Assembly (NCBI RefSeq): GCF_038003085.1
Contig: NZ_JBBOOM010000004.1
Span: 1 to 64,000, forward strand
Source of the DNA: Psychrobacillus sp. FSL K6-2836
Lineage (GTDB): Bacteria; Bacillota; Bacilli; Bacillales_A; Planococcaceae
Direction: 5' to 3'
Length of the DNA stretch: 64,000 nt
Shown: positions 15,825 through 24,450 of the stretch, in pieces
How positions within the stretch are numbered: the stretch's first letter is position 1
How the letters are laid out: every line of letters begins with the position of its first letter
Position numbers and translations under genes: made by a program
Notes under the pieces: generated by a model
What the model saw: only the letters and a program-made list of their open reading frames with translations
What the model was told of the DNA's origin: nothing
Databases searched by the model: none

Positions 15825-17608
15825 TGAATGAAAAACAGCCGCAACTGACAGGAAAAGACCAGTGGGTAGTTTTCAAACGTTTACTCAGCTACTTGAGGCC
15901 ACATAAAAAAGTAATTGCGATCGCTCTACTTTTACTAATATTAACTGTAACCGGTGATATTCTTGGTCCTTATTTAATCAAAACATATATGGATGATTTT
16001 TTAACACCGAGACATTTTCCAACGGGTCCGCTTGTTGGTCTTGCAGTAGGTTATATATTTATACAAATTGGAAACGTAATTGTCAGCTATTTTCAACTAC
16101 TAACTTTCCAAAAGCTAGCACTGAATATTATTCAACAGATGCGAATTGATGTATTTACGAAAGTACACAAGCTAGGAATGCGCTACTTTGACAAAACTCC
16201 TGCGGGTAGTATTGTATCTCGTGTAACAAATGACACAGAGGCGATTAAAGATATGTTCGTTAGTGTCTTGGTGGGATTTGTACAAAGTGGTTTTTTAGTA
16301 ATCGGTGTATATATTGCCATGTTTATATTAAATGTAAAACTAGCTCTTGTTACAACGATTTTATTGCCAATAATGGCTGTCATTATCCTGACGTATCGAA
16401 AACATAGTTCGGTAGTTTACCAGGATCTTAGAGAACGACTAAGTCAATTAAATGCAAAGCTTGCAGAGTCATTACAAGGAATGACAATGATCCAAGCATT
16501 TAGACAGGAAGATCGTCTGCAGGATGAATTTAATGAGATAAATGATTCACATTGGAATGCAGGAAAACGGAACATCAAACTAGATAGCCTATTGCTTCGA
16601 CCTGCAATAGATTTGGTTTATGCCTTAGCCATTATTATGGTGCTTAGTTATTTCGGGATTACCTCTATGAACAATATTGTAGAAGTTGGAGTTATCTATG
16701 CTTTTGTTACGTATATCGATCGTTTCTTTGAGCCGATCAATCAAGTGATGCAACGACTATCCATTTTCCAACAAGCAATTGTTGCAGCTTCAAGGGTTTT
16801 CAAATTACTAGATGAGAAAGACTTAGCTCCAAATCAACAAAACAATGAATTTGCAAAAATTCAACAAGGGAAAATTGAGTTTCAAAATATCACTTTCTCG
16901 TATGATGGGAAAACGGATGTGCTGAAGAACATTTCGTTTACTGCAGAGCCTGGTCAAACTGTAGCGTTAGTTGGTCATACTGGTAGTGGGAAAAGTTCTA
17001 TTATTAATTTGCTTATGCGCTTTTATGAATTTGAACAGGGTGATATTAAAATAGATGGTCATTCTGTGAAAGATTTCAAATCAGAAGAAATGCGTGAAAA
17101 AGTAGGGCTTGTATTGCAGGATCCATTTATGTTTTACGGGGATATCGAAAGTAATATTCGTCTTCATGCTAATGATATGACGGATACAGAAGTAAGAGAA
17201 GCAGCAGAATTTGTACAGGCAAATAATTTTATCGAAAAACTACCAAATGCTTATAAACAAAAGGTAACAGAAAGAGGTTCAACTTTCTCTAGTGGGCAGA
17301 GACAATTGGTCGCATTTGCTCGTACAATTGCTACTAATCCAAAGATTTTAGTGCTCGATGAAGCTACTGCGAATATTGACACGGAGACGGAAGTTGCTAT
17401 TCAAAGTAGTTTAGAAAAAATGAGAAAAGGGCGAACGACTATTGCAATTGCCCATCGTTTAAGTACGATACAAGATGCAGAGCTAATACTTGTGCTGCAC
17501 CATGGGGAAATAGTGGAACGTGGAACTCACCAAGAGTTGTTAAACCAAAAAGGTTTATATCATAAAATGTATCTATTACAGAACAATGTTGTGGATGATA
17601 TCGCATAA
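15824..17608 (+). CDS. bmrD: Heterodimeric ABC multidrug exporter, BmrD/YheH-like subunit
   Basis: 594 residues with a six-helix membrane domain (about 30-330) and an ATPase domain: Walker A GHTGSGKSS, a deviant signature FSSGQRQ, and a complete Walker B LVLDEATANID with the catalytic glutamate. Paired with the preceding subunit this gives one normal and one degenerate ATP site, the known architecture of BmrCD-type exporters. It lacks the extra extracellular segment that makes B. subtilis BmrD about 673 residues, so orthology to BmrD versus another LmrCD-like pair is open. A strong terminator follows at 17620. Confidence 0.83.
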   Translation: MNEKQPQLTGKDQWVVFKRLLSYLRPHKKVIAIALLLLILTVTGDILGPYLIKTYMDDFLTPRHFPTGPLVGLAVGYIFIQIGNVIVSYFQLLTFQKLALNIIQQMRIDVFTKVHKLGMRYFDKTPAGSIVSRVTNDTEAIKDMFVSVLVGFVQSGFLVIGVYIAMFILNVKLALVTTILLPIMAVIILTYRKHSSVVYQDLRERLSQLNAKLAESLQGMTMIQAFRQEDRLQDEFNEINDSHWNAGKRNIKLDSLLLRPAIDLVYALAIIMVLSYFGITSMNNIVEVGVIYAFVTYIDRFFEPINQVMQRLSIFQQAIVAASRVFKLLDEKDLAPNQQNNEFAKIQQGKIEFQNITFSYDGKTDVLKNISFTAEPGQTVALVGHTGSGKSSIINLLMRFYEFEQGDIKIDGHSVKDFKSEEMREKVGLVLQDPFMFYGDIESNIRLHANDMTDTEVREAAEFVQANNFIEKLPNAYKQKVTERGSTFSSGQRQLVAFARTIATNPKILVLDEATANIDTETEVAIQSSLEKMRKGRTTIAIAHRLSTIQDAELILVLHHGEIVERGTHQELLNQKGLYHKMYLLQNNVVDDIA

Positions 17609-17619
17609 CTATTACATGC

Positions 17620-17660
17620 AAATAAACCAGCATGAGTTTAGACTCTTGCTGGTTTATTGC
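17620..17660 (+). terminator. Terminator of the ABC exporter operon
   Basis: AATAAACCAGCATGAG pairs with CTCTTGCTGGTTTATT (one mismatch) around TTTAGA. A T-rich tract follows. Confidence 0.8.
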
Positions 17661-17671
17661 ATTTGGGGAGA

Positions 17672-17720
17672 TTGTAGAAGTGTGACGGGCAACGCCATAA
17701 AATTACCGAAAAAAAGAGAT
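17672..17720 (+). repeat. Left half of the nested-stem dispersed element
   Basis: This segment runs TTGTAGAAG, then GACGGGCAACGCCATAA, then ATTACCG and AAAAGAGAT, matching the left arm of the full copies at 35300 and 49063. The right arm is absent: after AGAGAT the sequence is unrelated, so the copy is truncated and cannot form the nested stems. Confidence 0.65.
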
Positions 17721-17847
17721 ATTGGTTTAGCACGTTTTTTCTTAACTATCAAGATCAACTCATTTCGCAAAGCGAGCTGATAAATTGTAATGACATTTCA
17801 CTTATGAAAGGATAGAGAGGGTTACAATTTTGAAGGGAGACGATCTG

Positions 17848-18492
17848 ATGAAAGTAGTAATAATTGGAGCAAACGGACAAATTGGACAGCATGTAGTAAT
17901 GGAATTACAACGGAGTGACACTCATACGGTGACCGCAGTGGTCCGAAAAGAAGAACAAGCGCAAAAGCTTAAAGCTAACAACATCCAAGCAATTGTAGCT
18001 GATTTAGAAGGCTCAGTCGATGATCTTGCAAAAGCAATCACTGGAGCAGATGCAGTTATTTTTATAGCTGGTTCAGGGGGGCATACAGGTCCTGACAAAA
18101 CATTATTAATTGATTTAGATGGTGCTGTGAAAACGATGGAAGCTGCTAAACAGGTAGGGATAGATCGTTATATTATGGTAAGCGCATATGGTGCGGATAA
18201 ACGTCAAAATTGGAACGAAGGAATGCGTCCCTATTATGTAGCGAAACACTACGCCGATCGGTTGCTAGAAGCAAGCGGTTTAAATTACACAATAGTTCGG
18301 CCGGGTGGACTTGTAAACGAGCCGTCAACCGGAAAAATTGCGGTAGGGGCTGAAGCTAACCCAAGTACGATCACACGAGAAGACGTAGCGCATACACTTA
18401 TTGCTACATTGGAAAATGAAAAAACCTACAAGAGAGCATTTAATTTAGTTAACGGAGAACATTCAATTGAAACTGCATTAAAGAGCTTATAA
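17848..18492 (+). CDS. NAD(P)-binding atypical SDR, YhfK-like
   Basis: 214 residues, the length of B. subtilis YhfK. The N-terminal glycine motif VVIIGANGQIGQHV binds the dinucleotide. Other shared landmarks are VVRKEEQAQKL, IVADLEGS, IFIAGSGGHTGPDKTLLIDLDGA, ERxMRPYYVAKHYAD-like YYVAKHYADRLLE (Tyr and Lys as in SDR enzymes) and YTIVRPGGLVNEP. It is a probable NAD(P)H-dependent reductase or sugar-epimerase relative of unknown substrate. ATG at 17848 is preferred: AAGGGAGA lies eight bases upstream. A TTG at 17830 precedes that site. Confidence 0.85.
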   Translation: MKVVIIGANGQIGQHVVMELQRSDTHTVTAVVRKEEQAQKLKANNIQAIVADLEGSVDDLAKAITGADAVIFIAGSGGHTGPDKTLLIDLDGAVKTMEAAKQVGIDRYIMVSAYGADKRQNWNEGMRPYYVAKHYADRLLEASGLNYTIVRPGGLVNEPSTGKIAVGAEANPSTITREDVAHTLIATLENEKTYKRAFNLVNGEHSIETALKSL

Positions 18493-18535
18493 TTCGAATA
18501 GAATAGTCTTTTCATAATTTACGAGTAATAAAATC

Positions 18536-18574
18536 TGCCTCTTAAGAATTTACTTATATGAGAGGCTTTTTTAT
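18536..18574 (+). terminator. Terminator after the YhfK-like gene
   Basis: GCCTCT pairs with AGAGGC over an 18-base loop that can partly pair itself, followed by TTTTTTATT. Confidence 0.7.
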
Positions 18575-18658
18575 TGTAAAAAAACTCTAATAATTTTGTA
18601 TTCAAGTCTTTCACAAAGGTTGCAGATTTGCTAAACTTAAAAAGTCATATTAGATATT

Positions 18659-18687
18659 TTGATAAAGCTTATATTATCTAATATACT
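18659..18687 (+). promoter_or_regulatory. SigA-type promoter of the ccd operon
   Basis: TTGATA at 18659-18664 and TATACT at 18682-18687 are spaced by exactly 17 bases, close to the consensus. A leader of roughly 120 bases would precede ccdA. The flanking gene-free stretch 18493-18814 otherwise holds only the terminator. Confidence 0.6.
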
Positions 18688-18814
18688 TGCTTCCAAAAGG
18701 AGTAATAGAGAACTACCTGATTAAAAGAGTCAAAAAGCTGTCACAAGCAATTATGAGGTCAAACAAAAGAAAATTTGTTACGATAGGTACAGAAATTCGG
18801 AAAGGTTGACTGCC

Positions 18815-19525
18815 GTGAGTACAGATGTAAACATTCTATTGGCATTTGGTGCGGGCTTTTTAAGTTTCATTTCACCTTGTACGCTACCATTGTATCCTGC
18901 ATTTTTATCATACATTACAGGAATGTCATTAGAAGAAATAAAAACAGACAAGAAATTAATGCAAAAAAGGGGAATGCTTCATACATTATTCTTCTTATTA
19001 GGTTTTTCTATCATATTTGTTGCTATAGGTTTTGCAACGTCATTGGTAGGTACATTTTTCATACAATATGACGATCTACTTCGTCAAATTGGAGCAATAT
19101 TCATCGTCATATTCGGTTTAGTCATTGTTGGCTTATTTAAACCAGAATTTTTAATGAAAGAAAAGAAAATTCAATTTAAAAATCGACCTGCCGGTTATTT
19201 GGGAACGATTATAATCGGTATGGCTTTTGCGGCGGGTTGGACCCCATGTACAGGACCTATCTTAGCAGCCGTTATCGTAATGGCTGGATCAAATCCTGAC
19301 GCCGGTATTTGGTATATGCTTGCTTATGTACTTGGCTTTGCTATTCCATTTTTCGTATTGTCTTTCTTTGTCACACGCCTTAACTGGATACGCAAAAATA
19401 GTAATTTAATCGTAAAAGTTGGCGGTTATATTATGATTGCTCTTGGATTGATTTTATTTTTTGATGGTTTAACGTATATTATTCGTATATTAAGCCCGAT
19501 TTTCGGAGACTTTACTGGATTTTAA
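18815..19525 (+). CDS. ccdA: Cytochrome c biogenesis protein CcdA
   Basis: 236 residues with six transmembrane helices of the DsbD-beta/CcdA family. The redox cysteines are visible in [15 protein letters not shown] near residue 17 and in [12 protein letters not shown] near 143. CcdA carries electrons from cytoplasmic thioredoxin across the membrane to keep apocytochrome c haem-site cysteines reduced; in B. subtilis it is also needed for sporulation. GTG at 18815 is chosen because AAAGG sits nine bases before it. It heads the ccdA-ccdB-ccdC order known from B. subtilis. Confidence 0.93.
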   Translation: MSTDVNILLAFGAGFLSFISPCTLPLYPAFLSYITGMSLEEIKTDKKLMQKRGMLHTLFFLLGFSIIFVAIGFATSLVGTFFIQYDDLLRQIGAIFIVIFGLVIVGLFKPEFLMKEKKIQFKNRPAGYLGTIIIGMAFAAGWTPCTGPILAAVIVMAGSNPDAGIWYMLAYVLGFAIPFFVLSFFVTRLNWIRKNSNLIVKVGGYIMIALGLILFFDGLTYIIRILSPIFGDFTGF

Positions 19526-19538
19526 AGTGAGGGGGACA

Positions 19539-19910
19539 ATGCAAGTGCCAACAGTATTAGTAGTAGATGATGCCATATTTATGCGCACGACGATTAAGAG
19601 AATGCTAGAAAATCATCAGTTTGAAGTTGTTGGCGAAGCATCTAATGGATTAGAAGCAGTAGAGCTTTATAAGACGCTTTTACCAGATGTCGTAACGATG
19701 GATATAACAATGCCTGGTATGAATGGGATAGAAGCTGTCAAAGAAATTATTGCAGAATATCCAAATGCTAAAATAGTGATGGTTACTGCCCTAGGTCAAC
19801 AAAAGTTAATCGTGGATGCACTGGAGTTTGGAGCAAAAGACTTTATCACAAAACCTTTCGATCCAGATCAAATTGTAAATGTGTTACATAATGTTACTTC
19901 AGATATGTAG
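19539..19910 (+). CDS. ccdB: CheY-like single-domain response regulator CcdB/YneI
   Basis: 123 residues forming only a receiver domain. Acidic pocket residues occur in VLVVDDAIF, the phospho-acceptor aspartate in DVVTMDITMPGMNG, the conserved Thr in MVTALG and Lys in FITKPF. There is no output domain. Position directly after ccdA and before ccdC matches B. subtilis yneI (ccdB), which is dispensable for cytochrome c synthesis there. ATG at 19539 has AGGGGGA just upstream; a GTG at 19527 would precede it. No partner kinase is in the window. Confidence 0.9.
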   Translation: MQVPTVLVVDDAIFMRTTIKRMLENHQFEVVGEASNGLEAVELYKTLLPDVVTMDITMPGMNGIEAVKEIIAEYPNAKIVMVTALGQQKLIVDALEFGAKDFITKPFDPDQIVNVLHNVTSDM

Positions 19911-19959
19911 GAACTTATAGTATAGTAACAGAAGAAATAAAAGATATGGGGAATTACTA

Positions 19960-20460
19960 ATGTTAGATAAAATATCTCCAAATATGATGCTGATTGCTTC
20001 CACAGTGGTCGCAATTGGTATGGGAATACTCGTTACAACAGTTCGTGCGAAATCTGCTAAGCGGCCAGCAAGTGTGAAAAAGATATTATTACCACCTATG
20101 TTCATGTCAACTGGTGCTTTAATGTTCGTTTTTCCGTATTTCCGTGTTACTTTGATGGAATTTATAGAAGCAATTGGAGTAGGAATGCTATTCTCTATTG
20201 TTCTTATTTGGACCTCTAAATTTGAACGAAGAGACGGAGATATATATTTAAAGCAATCGAAGGCATTTATATTCATCTTGTTCGGTTTGTTGATTGTACG
20301 TATTATAGGGAAAATAATACTAAGTTCTACTATCGACATAGGTGCACTTAGTGGTATGTTTTGGATACTAGCATTCGGAATGATTGTTCCTTGGAGAATT
20401 GCCATGTATGTGCAATTTAAAAAATTACAAAATAAGATAGAAAAAGTGAGCGTCCTATAA
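19960..20460 (+). CDS. ccdC: CcdC/YneJ membrane protein
   Basis: 166 residues with about five hydrophobic segments: near the N-terminus, SVKKILLPPMFMSTGALMFVFPYFR, LFSIVLIWTSKFE, FIFILFGLLIVRI and MFWILAFGMIVPWRI. This is the DUF1453/CcdC family. It is the third gene of the ccdA operon in B. subtilis, where its loss does not stop cytochrome c formation; its role is unknown. The terminator hairpin at 20441 overlaps its stop codon. Confidence 0.88.
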   Translation: MLDKISPNMMLIASTVVAIGMGILVTTVRAKSAKRPASVKKILLPPMFMSTGALMFVFPYFRVTLMEFIEAIGVGMLFSIVLIWTSKFERRDGDIYLKQSKAFIFILFGLLIVRIIGKIILSSTIDIGALSGMFWILAFGMIVPWRIAMYVQFKKLQNKIEKVSVL

Positions 20461-20481
20461 ACTAGGAACGCTCACTTTTTT
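20441..20481. terminator. Terminator between ccdC and yneK
   Basis: AAAAAGTGAGCGT-CCTA pairs with TAGG-AACGCTCACTTTTT around TAAAC and runs into T7. The stem's left arm contains the last ccdC codons; it can serve both convergent genes. Confidence 0.85.
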
Positions 20482-20491
20482 TGTTATTGAT

Positions 20492-20953
20492 TTAATTTGA
20501 TGGCCTGTCCACTGACAGTTCAAAATACTTGTTGAAAGGTGTTACATCAATGTTCAATTCAGCAAGCTTTTTTCGCAAAAATTTATGATCTCGTTTTGGA
20601 GTGGCAATAATATATCCGCGTATCAACAGTTCCCGAGTAATAGATGTTGCTTTTTCCTCTATAGCTAACTGCCCAATTTTCCCAGCTATTTTTTGTTTAG
20701 CTACTGGTCTGAACAAATCAGGAACTGGAGAAACCAATTCATTGAGCAGATGCTTTTGCTCATCATTCCAAAGATGTATTGTTTGATCTACGTAGTATTC
20801 TTCCCAATCTAAATCAGATTTACCGTCTTTCTTAGGTAGTGCCTTTCCGAACTTGCGGAACATAAAGAAACCGCCAATTCCCATAAGCATCACTAAAAGT
20901 ACAACCCAAAAAAGGATAAACCATAAAAACCAACCTTCTAGCAAACTATTCAC
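20492..20953 (-). CDS. yneK: YneK-like protein (DUF2621)
   Basis: 153 residues with one N-terminal transmembrane helix (about 5-30, WFLWFILFWVVLLVMLMGIGGFFMF) and a soluble domain. Landmarks include DLDWEEYYVDQT, DLFRPVAKQKIAGKIGQLA and GYIIATPKRDHKFLRKKL, as in the DUF2621 family. In B. subtilis yneK likewise lies next to ccdC, supporting the name. Function unknown. It is convergent with ccdC and divergent from the DUF1659 gene. Confidence 0.8.
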   Translation of the reverse strand: MNSLLEGWFLWFILFWVVLLVMLMGIGGFFMFRKFGKALPKKDGKSDLDWEEYYVDQTIHLWNDEQKHLLNELVSPVPDLFRPVAKQKIAGKIGQLAIEEKATSITRELLIRGYIIATPKRDHKFLRKKLAELNIDVTPFNKYFELSVDRPSN

Positions 20954-21059
20954 CTCATTCTCTTATATTCAGTATAAGTTGTTCCGTAAAATATTTCATC
21001 CTCCATGTATACTTTCTTTTAAAAAAGTTCTATTTAGTAATTGAAAGGAGGGGATACAC

Positions 21060-21275
21060 ATGGCAAATCTAGAGTATAAGCATGCAGTTTTAAAACTCAT
21101 TTTTGAAGGAGAGGTAACCGAAGATGGTAAGATGATAACAAAGTCAAAATCTTACCGTAATATTCGATCAAATGTAACAGCAGACCAACTTGAAACTGTT
21201 GCTACAACACTTAGTTCATTTTCCGAGAGACCATACATCGGAGCAGAAAAGATTGAAACAATGCAAGTAATCTAA
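21060..21275 (+). CDS. DUF1659 small protein
   Basis: 71 residues of the DUF1659 family: LKLIFEGEVTEDGKMITKSKSY at the start, NIRSNVTADQLETVATTLSSF, ending in a short beta strand. A near-perfect GAAAGGAGGGG site precedes the ATG, suggesting strong translation. The family regularly sits before a DUF2922 gene and a YvrJ gene, as here. No function is established; the proteins are small, soluble and without signal peptides. Confidence 0.85.
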   Translation: MANLEYKHAVLKLIFEGEVTEDGKMITKSKSYRNIRSNVTADQLETVATTLSSFSERPYIGAEKIETMQVI

Positions 21276-21299
21276 TAACTGGAAAGGAGACAGGAGGAA

Positions 21300-21512
21300 A
21301 TGAGTAAAACACTACAGCTACAATTTGAAACAGCACTCGGAAAGAATATCACAATATCAGTAGATGAACCGAAAAGCAATCTAACAGAAACGGATCTTCA
21401 AACAGGAATGCAGGCAATTATTGCAAGTAATGCTTTTCAATCAGATGGATCCCCTTTGGCTGTTATTAAAAGTGCCAAGGTAGTAGACAGAACTGTTACC
21501 GAAATTATTTAA
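21300..21512 (+). CDS. DUF2922 small protein
   Basis: 70 residues of the DUF2922 family, with LQLQFETALGKNITISVDEPKSNLTE, then a VQAAMQxII-like TGMQAIIASNAFQSDG segment and the closing SAKVVDRTVTEI. It starts 24 bases after the DUF1659 stop with AAAGGAGACAGGAGG in between, so it is part of the same operon. Function unknown; sequence and gene pairing suggest the two products work together. A terminator follows directly. Confidence 0.85.
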   Translation: MSKTLQLQFETALGKNITISVDEPKSNLTETDLQTGMQAIIASNAFQSDGSPLAVIKSAKVVDRTVTEII

Positions 21513-21518
21513 CACGCT

Positions 21519-21547
21519 AAAGACTCTCCCGAAAAGGAGAGTCTTTT
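21519..21547 (+). terminator. Terminator between DUF2922 and YvrJ genes
   Basis: AAAGACTCTCC pairs with GGAGAGTCTTT around CGAAAA and ends in TTTTT. It would stop most transcripts before the YvrJ-like gene, so that gene is expressed by read-through or from its own promoter. Confidence 0.8.
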
Positions 21548-21579
21548 TAAAAGAATAAAAAAGGATGGATGTGAATAAT

Positions 21580-21702
21580 ATGGAGCAGTGGCTAAGTGTA
21601 ATTCAAGATGTTGGCTTTCCGATCTTTGTGTCATTTTATTTGATGCACCGAGTGGAAACAAAACTAGAAGAAATAAAAAACGTACTATTATCGCTAAATT
21701 AG
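21580..21702 (+). CDS. YvrJ-family small membrane peptide
   Basis: A 40-residue frame: MEQWLSVIQDVGFPIFVSF, continuing LMHRVETKLEEIKNVLLSLN. A single membrane segment (about 11-22) is followed by a charged amphipathic helix, the pattern of YvrJ-family peptides, whose signature is the GFPIxVSxYLLxRxE stretch. AAAGGATGG lies upstream of the ATG. YvrJ genes commonly follow DUF1659 and DUF2922 genes, supporting the call in spite of the small size. Function unknown; it resembles holin-like BhlA/YvrJ peptides in layout. Confidence 0.72.
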   Translation: MEQWLSVIQDVGFPIFVSFYLMHRVETKLEEIKNVLLSLN

Positions 21703-21806
21703 TGCATTTATTCACAAAACTGTTGAAATAAATAAGGCAATGTAGTTGAAGGTGGAAAATTGTTTCGTTAAGATGAGGGTATGAAGAGAAAAGCGAGGTC
21801 TCATGA

Positions 21807-22397
21807 ATGAAAAAGTTATTTGTAGTATTATTTATTTCCGTACTTGTTCTTGTTGGCTGCGGTAGCAGTGGCAATTTTGAAGCACAGACAAACTGGGAAG
21901 TTTCCGATTTTGAATATGAAAATCAGCATGGAGAGATGGTTTCTTTAGAAGATTTAAAAGGAACAGTATGGTTATCGACATTTATTTTCACAAATTGTGA
22001 AACAGTATGTCCTCCAATGACATTCAATATGAGTGACATTCAAGAAATGTTAAGTGAAAAGGGTATTGAAGATTATAAAATTGTTGCATTTAGTGTCGAC
22101 CCAGAAGTTGATACTCCAGATAAACTTCAGGAATATATCGGAAATTACGATGTAGTAGATGAAAGTAAATGGGAGCTCTTAACTGGCTATTCACAGGAAC
22201 ATATTAGTGGCTTTGCAGCTGATTCCTTTAAGACCTTAGTTAGAGATGATCCGAATACAAACCAAGTTATTCATGGTACGTCTTTCTATTTAGTAGACCA
22301 AAATGGTGTAGTTGTAAAAAACTATAGCGGTAATACTGATGTGCCTAAAGAAGAAATTGTAATTGATGTGGAAACATTAATCGAAGATGGAAAATAA
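21807..22397 (+). CDS. Sco1/SenC-family copper chaperone lipoprotein
   Basis: 196 residues. A lipoprotein signal (MKKLFVVLFISVLVLVGCG) anchors it outside the membrane. The thioredoxin-like domain has CETVCPPM near residue 70, giving the CxxxC copper ligands, SVDPEVDTPDKL near 105, and the third ligand histidine in VIHGTSFYLVD near 152. It matches B. subtilis BsSco (YpmQ), which delivers copper to the CuA site of cytochrome c oxidase. Monocistronic; its terminator is shared with mscL. Confidence 0.9.
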   Translation: MKKLFVVLFISVLVLVGCGSSGNFEAQTNWEVSDFEYENQHGEMVSLEDLKGTVWLSTFIFTNCETVCPPMTFNMSDIQEMLSEKGIEDYKIVAFSVDPEVDTPDKLQEYIGNYDVVDESKWELLTGYSQEHISGFAADSFKTLVRDDPNTNQVIHGTSFYLVDQNGVVVKNYSGNTDVPKEEIVIDVETLIEDGK

Positions 22398-22431
22398 AAA
22401 TCAGCCTTTCCAAATGGAGAGGCTGATTTTT
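22396..22431. terminator. Bidirectional terminator between sco and mscL
   Basis: AAAAATCAGCCT-TTCC pairs with GGAG-AGGCTGATTTTT around AAAT, with T and A runs on both sides. The left arm includes the sco stop codon. Confidence 0.85.
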
Positions 22432-22433
22432 AT

Positions 22434-22811
22434 TTATGCGTTATTTTGCTTTTTCAATAAATCTCTAATCTCTTCCAATAATACCTCTTTCGAATCAACG
22501 GGAGGTGCTTCTTTTGTAACTGCCACAACATCCTCTTTACGTTTAAACTTAGATAATAGTCGAATAAACATGAAAATAGCAAAAGCAACAACTAGAAAAT
22601 CAAAAACGGATTGTATGAAATTACCGTATAAAATTTCTTTATAATGTAAAGAAGAAAACTTACCACTAGGAAGTAGTAAACCAATAGTTGGCATGATTAT
22701 ATGCTCTACTAACGATGTAACGATCTTTCCAAAAGCCGCTCCAATCACAACAGCAACTGCTAAATCTAGCACATTACCTTTAAAAGCAAACTCTTTGAAG
22801 TCTTTCCACAT
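22434..22811 (-). CDS. mscL: Large-conductance mechanosensitive channel MscL
   Basis: 125 residues. The N-terminal [19 protein letters not shown], the first transmembrane helix [21 protein letters not shown] (pore-lining), a loop and the second helix [17 protein letters not shown] are diagnostic. The C-terminal charged bundle ends EEIRDLLKK. It opens under membrane tension to release solutes after hypo-osmotic shock. I place the start at the MWKD methionine because GGAGGTG lies seven bases before it; an upstream ATG would overlap the site. Confidence 0.95.
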   Translation of the reverse strand: MWKDFKEFAFKGNVLDLAVAVVIGAAFGKIVTSLVEHIIMPTIGLLLPSGKFSSLHYKEILYGNFIQSVFDFLVVAFAIFMFIRLLSKFKRKEDVVAVTKEAPPVDSKEVLLEEIRDLLKKQNNA

Positions 22812-22945
22812 ATTTTTCACCTCCATACTGTCATACTACAAAAAAATCAATAGTTTGTATATACCGACATTTTCCACATTTAGACTATTGTTTATACTGA
22901 TTTTATGCTATTGTTTTTATAGAATTCAAGCAAGGAGGTGTCCTT

Positions 22946-24433
22946 ATGAAGGTGAAAAAAACATATCGAAAAATATCGTTTCGAATTGTTATTATCTATA
23001 TAATCATCAGTTTGTTCTGGATACTATTATCTGATGTATTATTATTCAGATTCTCCCCAGAAAGTCTGTTTATATCGATGACGAAAGGTATCATTTATAT
23101 AAGCTTAAGTGCACTTTTACTTTTGTATTTGATGAAGCAATCCTGGAGTGTTCAAAATGACCTCATCGCAAAAGAGTATGAAGATGACTTGACGGGACTT
23201 CAAAATAGGAGCTCTTTGCAAAAGAATTTAACAAATATTATACATAATAAGGAAAGATTTCATTTGTTATTTATCGATTTTGATCGATTTAAGATGATTA
23301 ACGACTTATATGGACACGAAATAGGGGATATTGTACTAAAGAAGGTCTCCGACACATTACGAGATAATTCGCATATTAGATTCTCAGATGTTATATCTAG
23401 ATGGGTAGCGGATGAATTTATAGTCATATTGAAGAATAAATCGGATTATGAAGTAGACTTGTTTGTAAGTAGCATACTAGCAGAAACTTCCGTTCCGTTA
23501 CATATTGCTGGTAAAGAAATAGTGAATCATATTAGTATTGGTTCAGTTCATTACCCACACGATACGACAAAGAGCTCTGAACTATTACGATTTGCAGAAA
23601 TTGCAGCAGAAGAGGCGAAGAAAAATGGTGGGTTAACCCACATAAGATATCGAAAAGAATTATCTGATAAAGTAAATAGAGAATTATATTTAGAAGAAGG
23701 TTTAAAGCATTCCTTAGAAAAACAAGAACTATTTCTTAACTTCCAACCACAGATTTCAACAAATACACAGGAGATTATTGGTGTAGAAACACTCATTCGT
23801 TGGGTTCACGATGAACAAACAATATCACCAGGAGAGTTCATTCCGATTGCTGAAAAAAGTGGGCTGATTATTCAAATAGGTGACTATGTACTACGCGAAA
23901 CATGTAAGAACATTCCTTGTATTGAAGATACAATAGGGAAAAGTTTATACTTTAGTGTAAATGTATCAGCTAGACAATTTTATCAAAAAGATTATATTTC
24001 TAGAACAAAACAAATAATTAAAGAAACTAATATTAATCCAGCTAAAATTGTATTAGAAATTACAGAATCCATCATTATGGAGTATACTGATTTTGTAATT
24101 GAATCATTGCATGAGTTAAGAGAATTTGGCTTTCAAATAGCAATTGATGATTTTGGTACGGGATATTCTTCGTTTAAATATTTAGAATTGCTTCCGGTGA
24201 ATATTATTAAAATAGACCAAAGCTTTACACAGTCTATTGATAAGGTTAGAACCAAAGCAATTGTACAATCCATCATTTCCCTTGCGCATAACTTAGATAT
24301 GCAGATTTTGGCGGAAGGAGTAGAAGATCTCTTCCAAGTGAATAGTTTGAAAAAAATGAACTGTCATTTTTTACAAGGATATTATTTTAGTAAACCTTTA
24401 ACATTAGATAATCTTTTACAGCAATATAAGTAG
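22946..24433 (+). CDS. Membrane GGDEF-EAL protein, probable c-di-GMP phosphodiesterase
   Basis: 495 residues: two transmembrane helices (about 10-28 and 33-55), a GGDEF domain (about 75-230) and an EAL domain (about 240-490). The GGDEF site reads WVADEF in place of GGDEF, so cyclase activity is probably lost. In the EAL domain the first motif is ETLIRW, with the key glutamate kept, and NVSARQF, EITES, DDFGTGYSS and IKIDQSF carry the metal and catalytic residues, so hydrolysis of c-di-GMP is likely. AAGGAGGTG lies before the ATG. The transglycosylase gene follows by 17 bases, probably cotranscribed. Confidence 0.88.
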   Translation: MKVKKTYRKISFRIVIIYIIISLFWILLSDVLLFRFSPESLFISMTKGIIYISLSALLLLYLMKQSWSVQNDLIAKEYEDDLTGLQNRSSLQKNLTNIIHNKERFHLLFIDFDRFKMINDLYGHEIGDIVLKKVSDTLRDNSHIRFSDVISRWVADEFIVILKNKSDYEVDLFVSSILAETSVPLHIAGKEIVNHISIGSVHYPHDTTKSSELLRFAEIAAEEAKKNGGLTHIRYRKELSDKVNRELYLEEGLKHSLEKQELFLNFQPQISTNTQEIIGVETLIRWVHDEQTISPGEFIPIAEKSGLIIQIGDYVLRETCKNIPCIEDTIGKSLYFSVNVSARQFYQKDYISRTKQIIKETNINPAKIVLEITESIIMEYTDFVIESLHELREFGFQIAIDDFGTGYSSFKYLELLPVNIIKIDQSFTQSIDKVRTKAIVQSIISLAHNLDMQILAEGVEDLFQVNSLKKMNCHFLQGYYFSKPLTLDNLLQQYK

Positions 24434-24450
24434 AATAGGTGAATGAGTAG

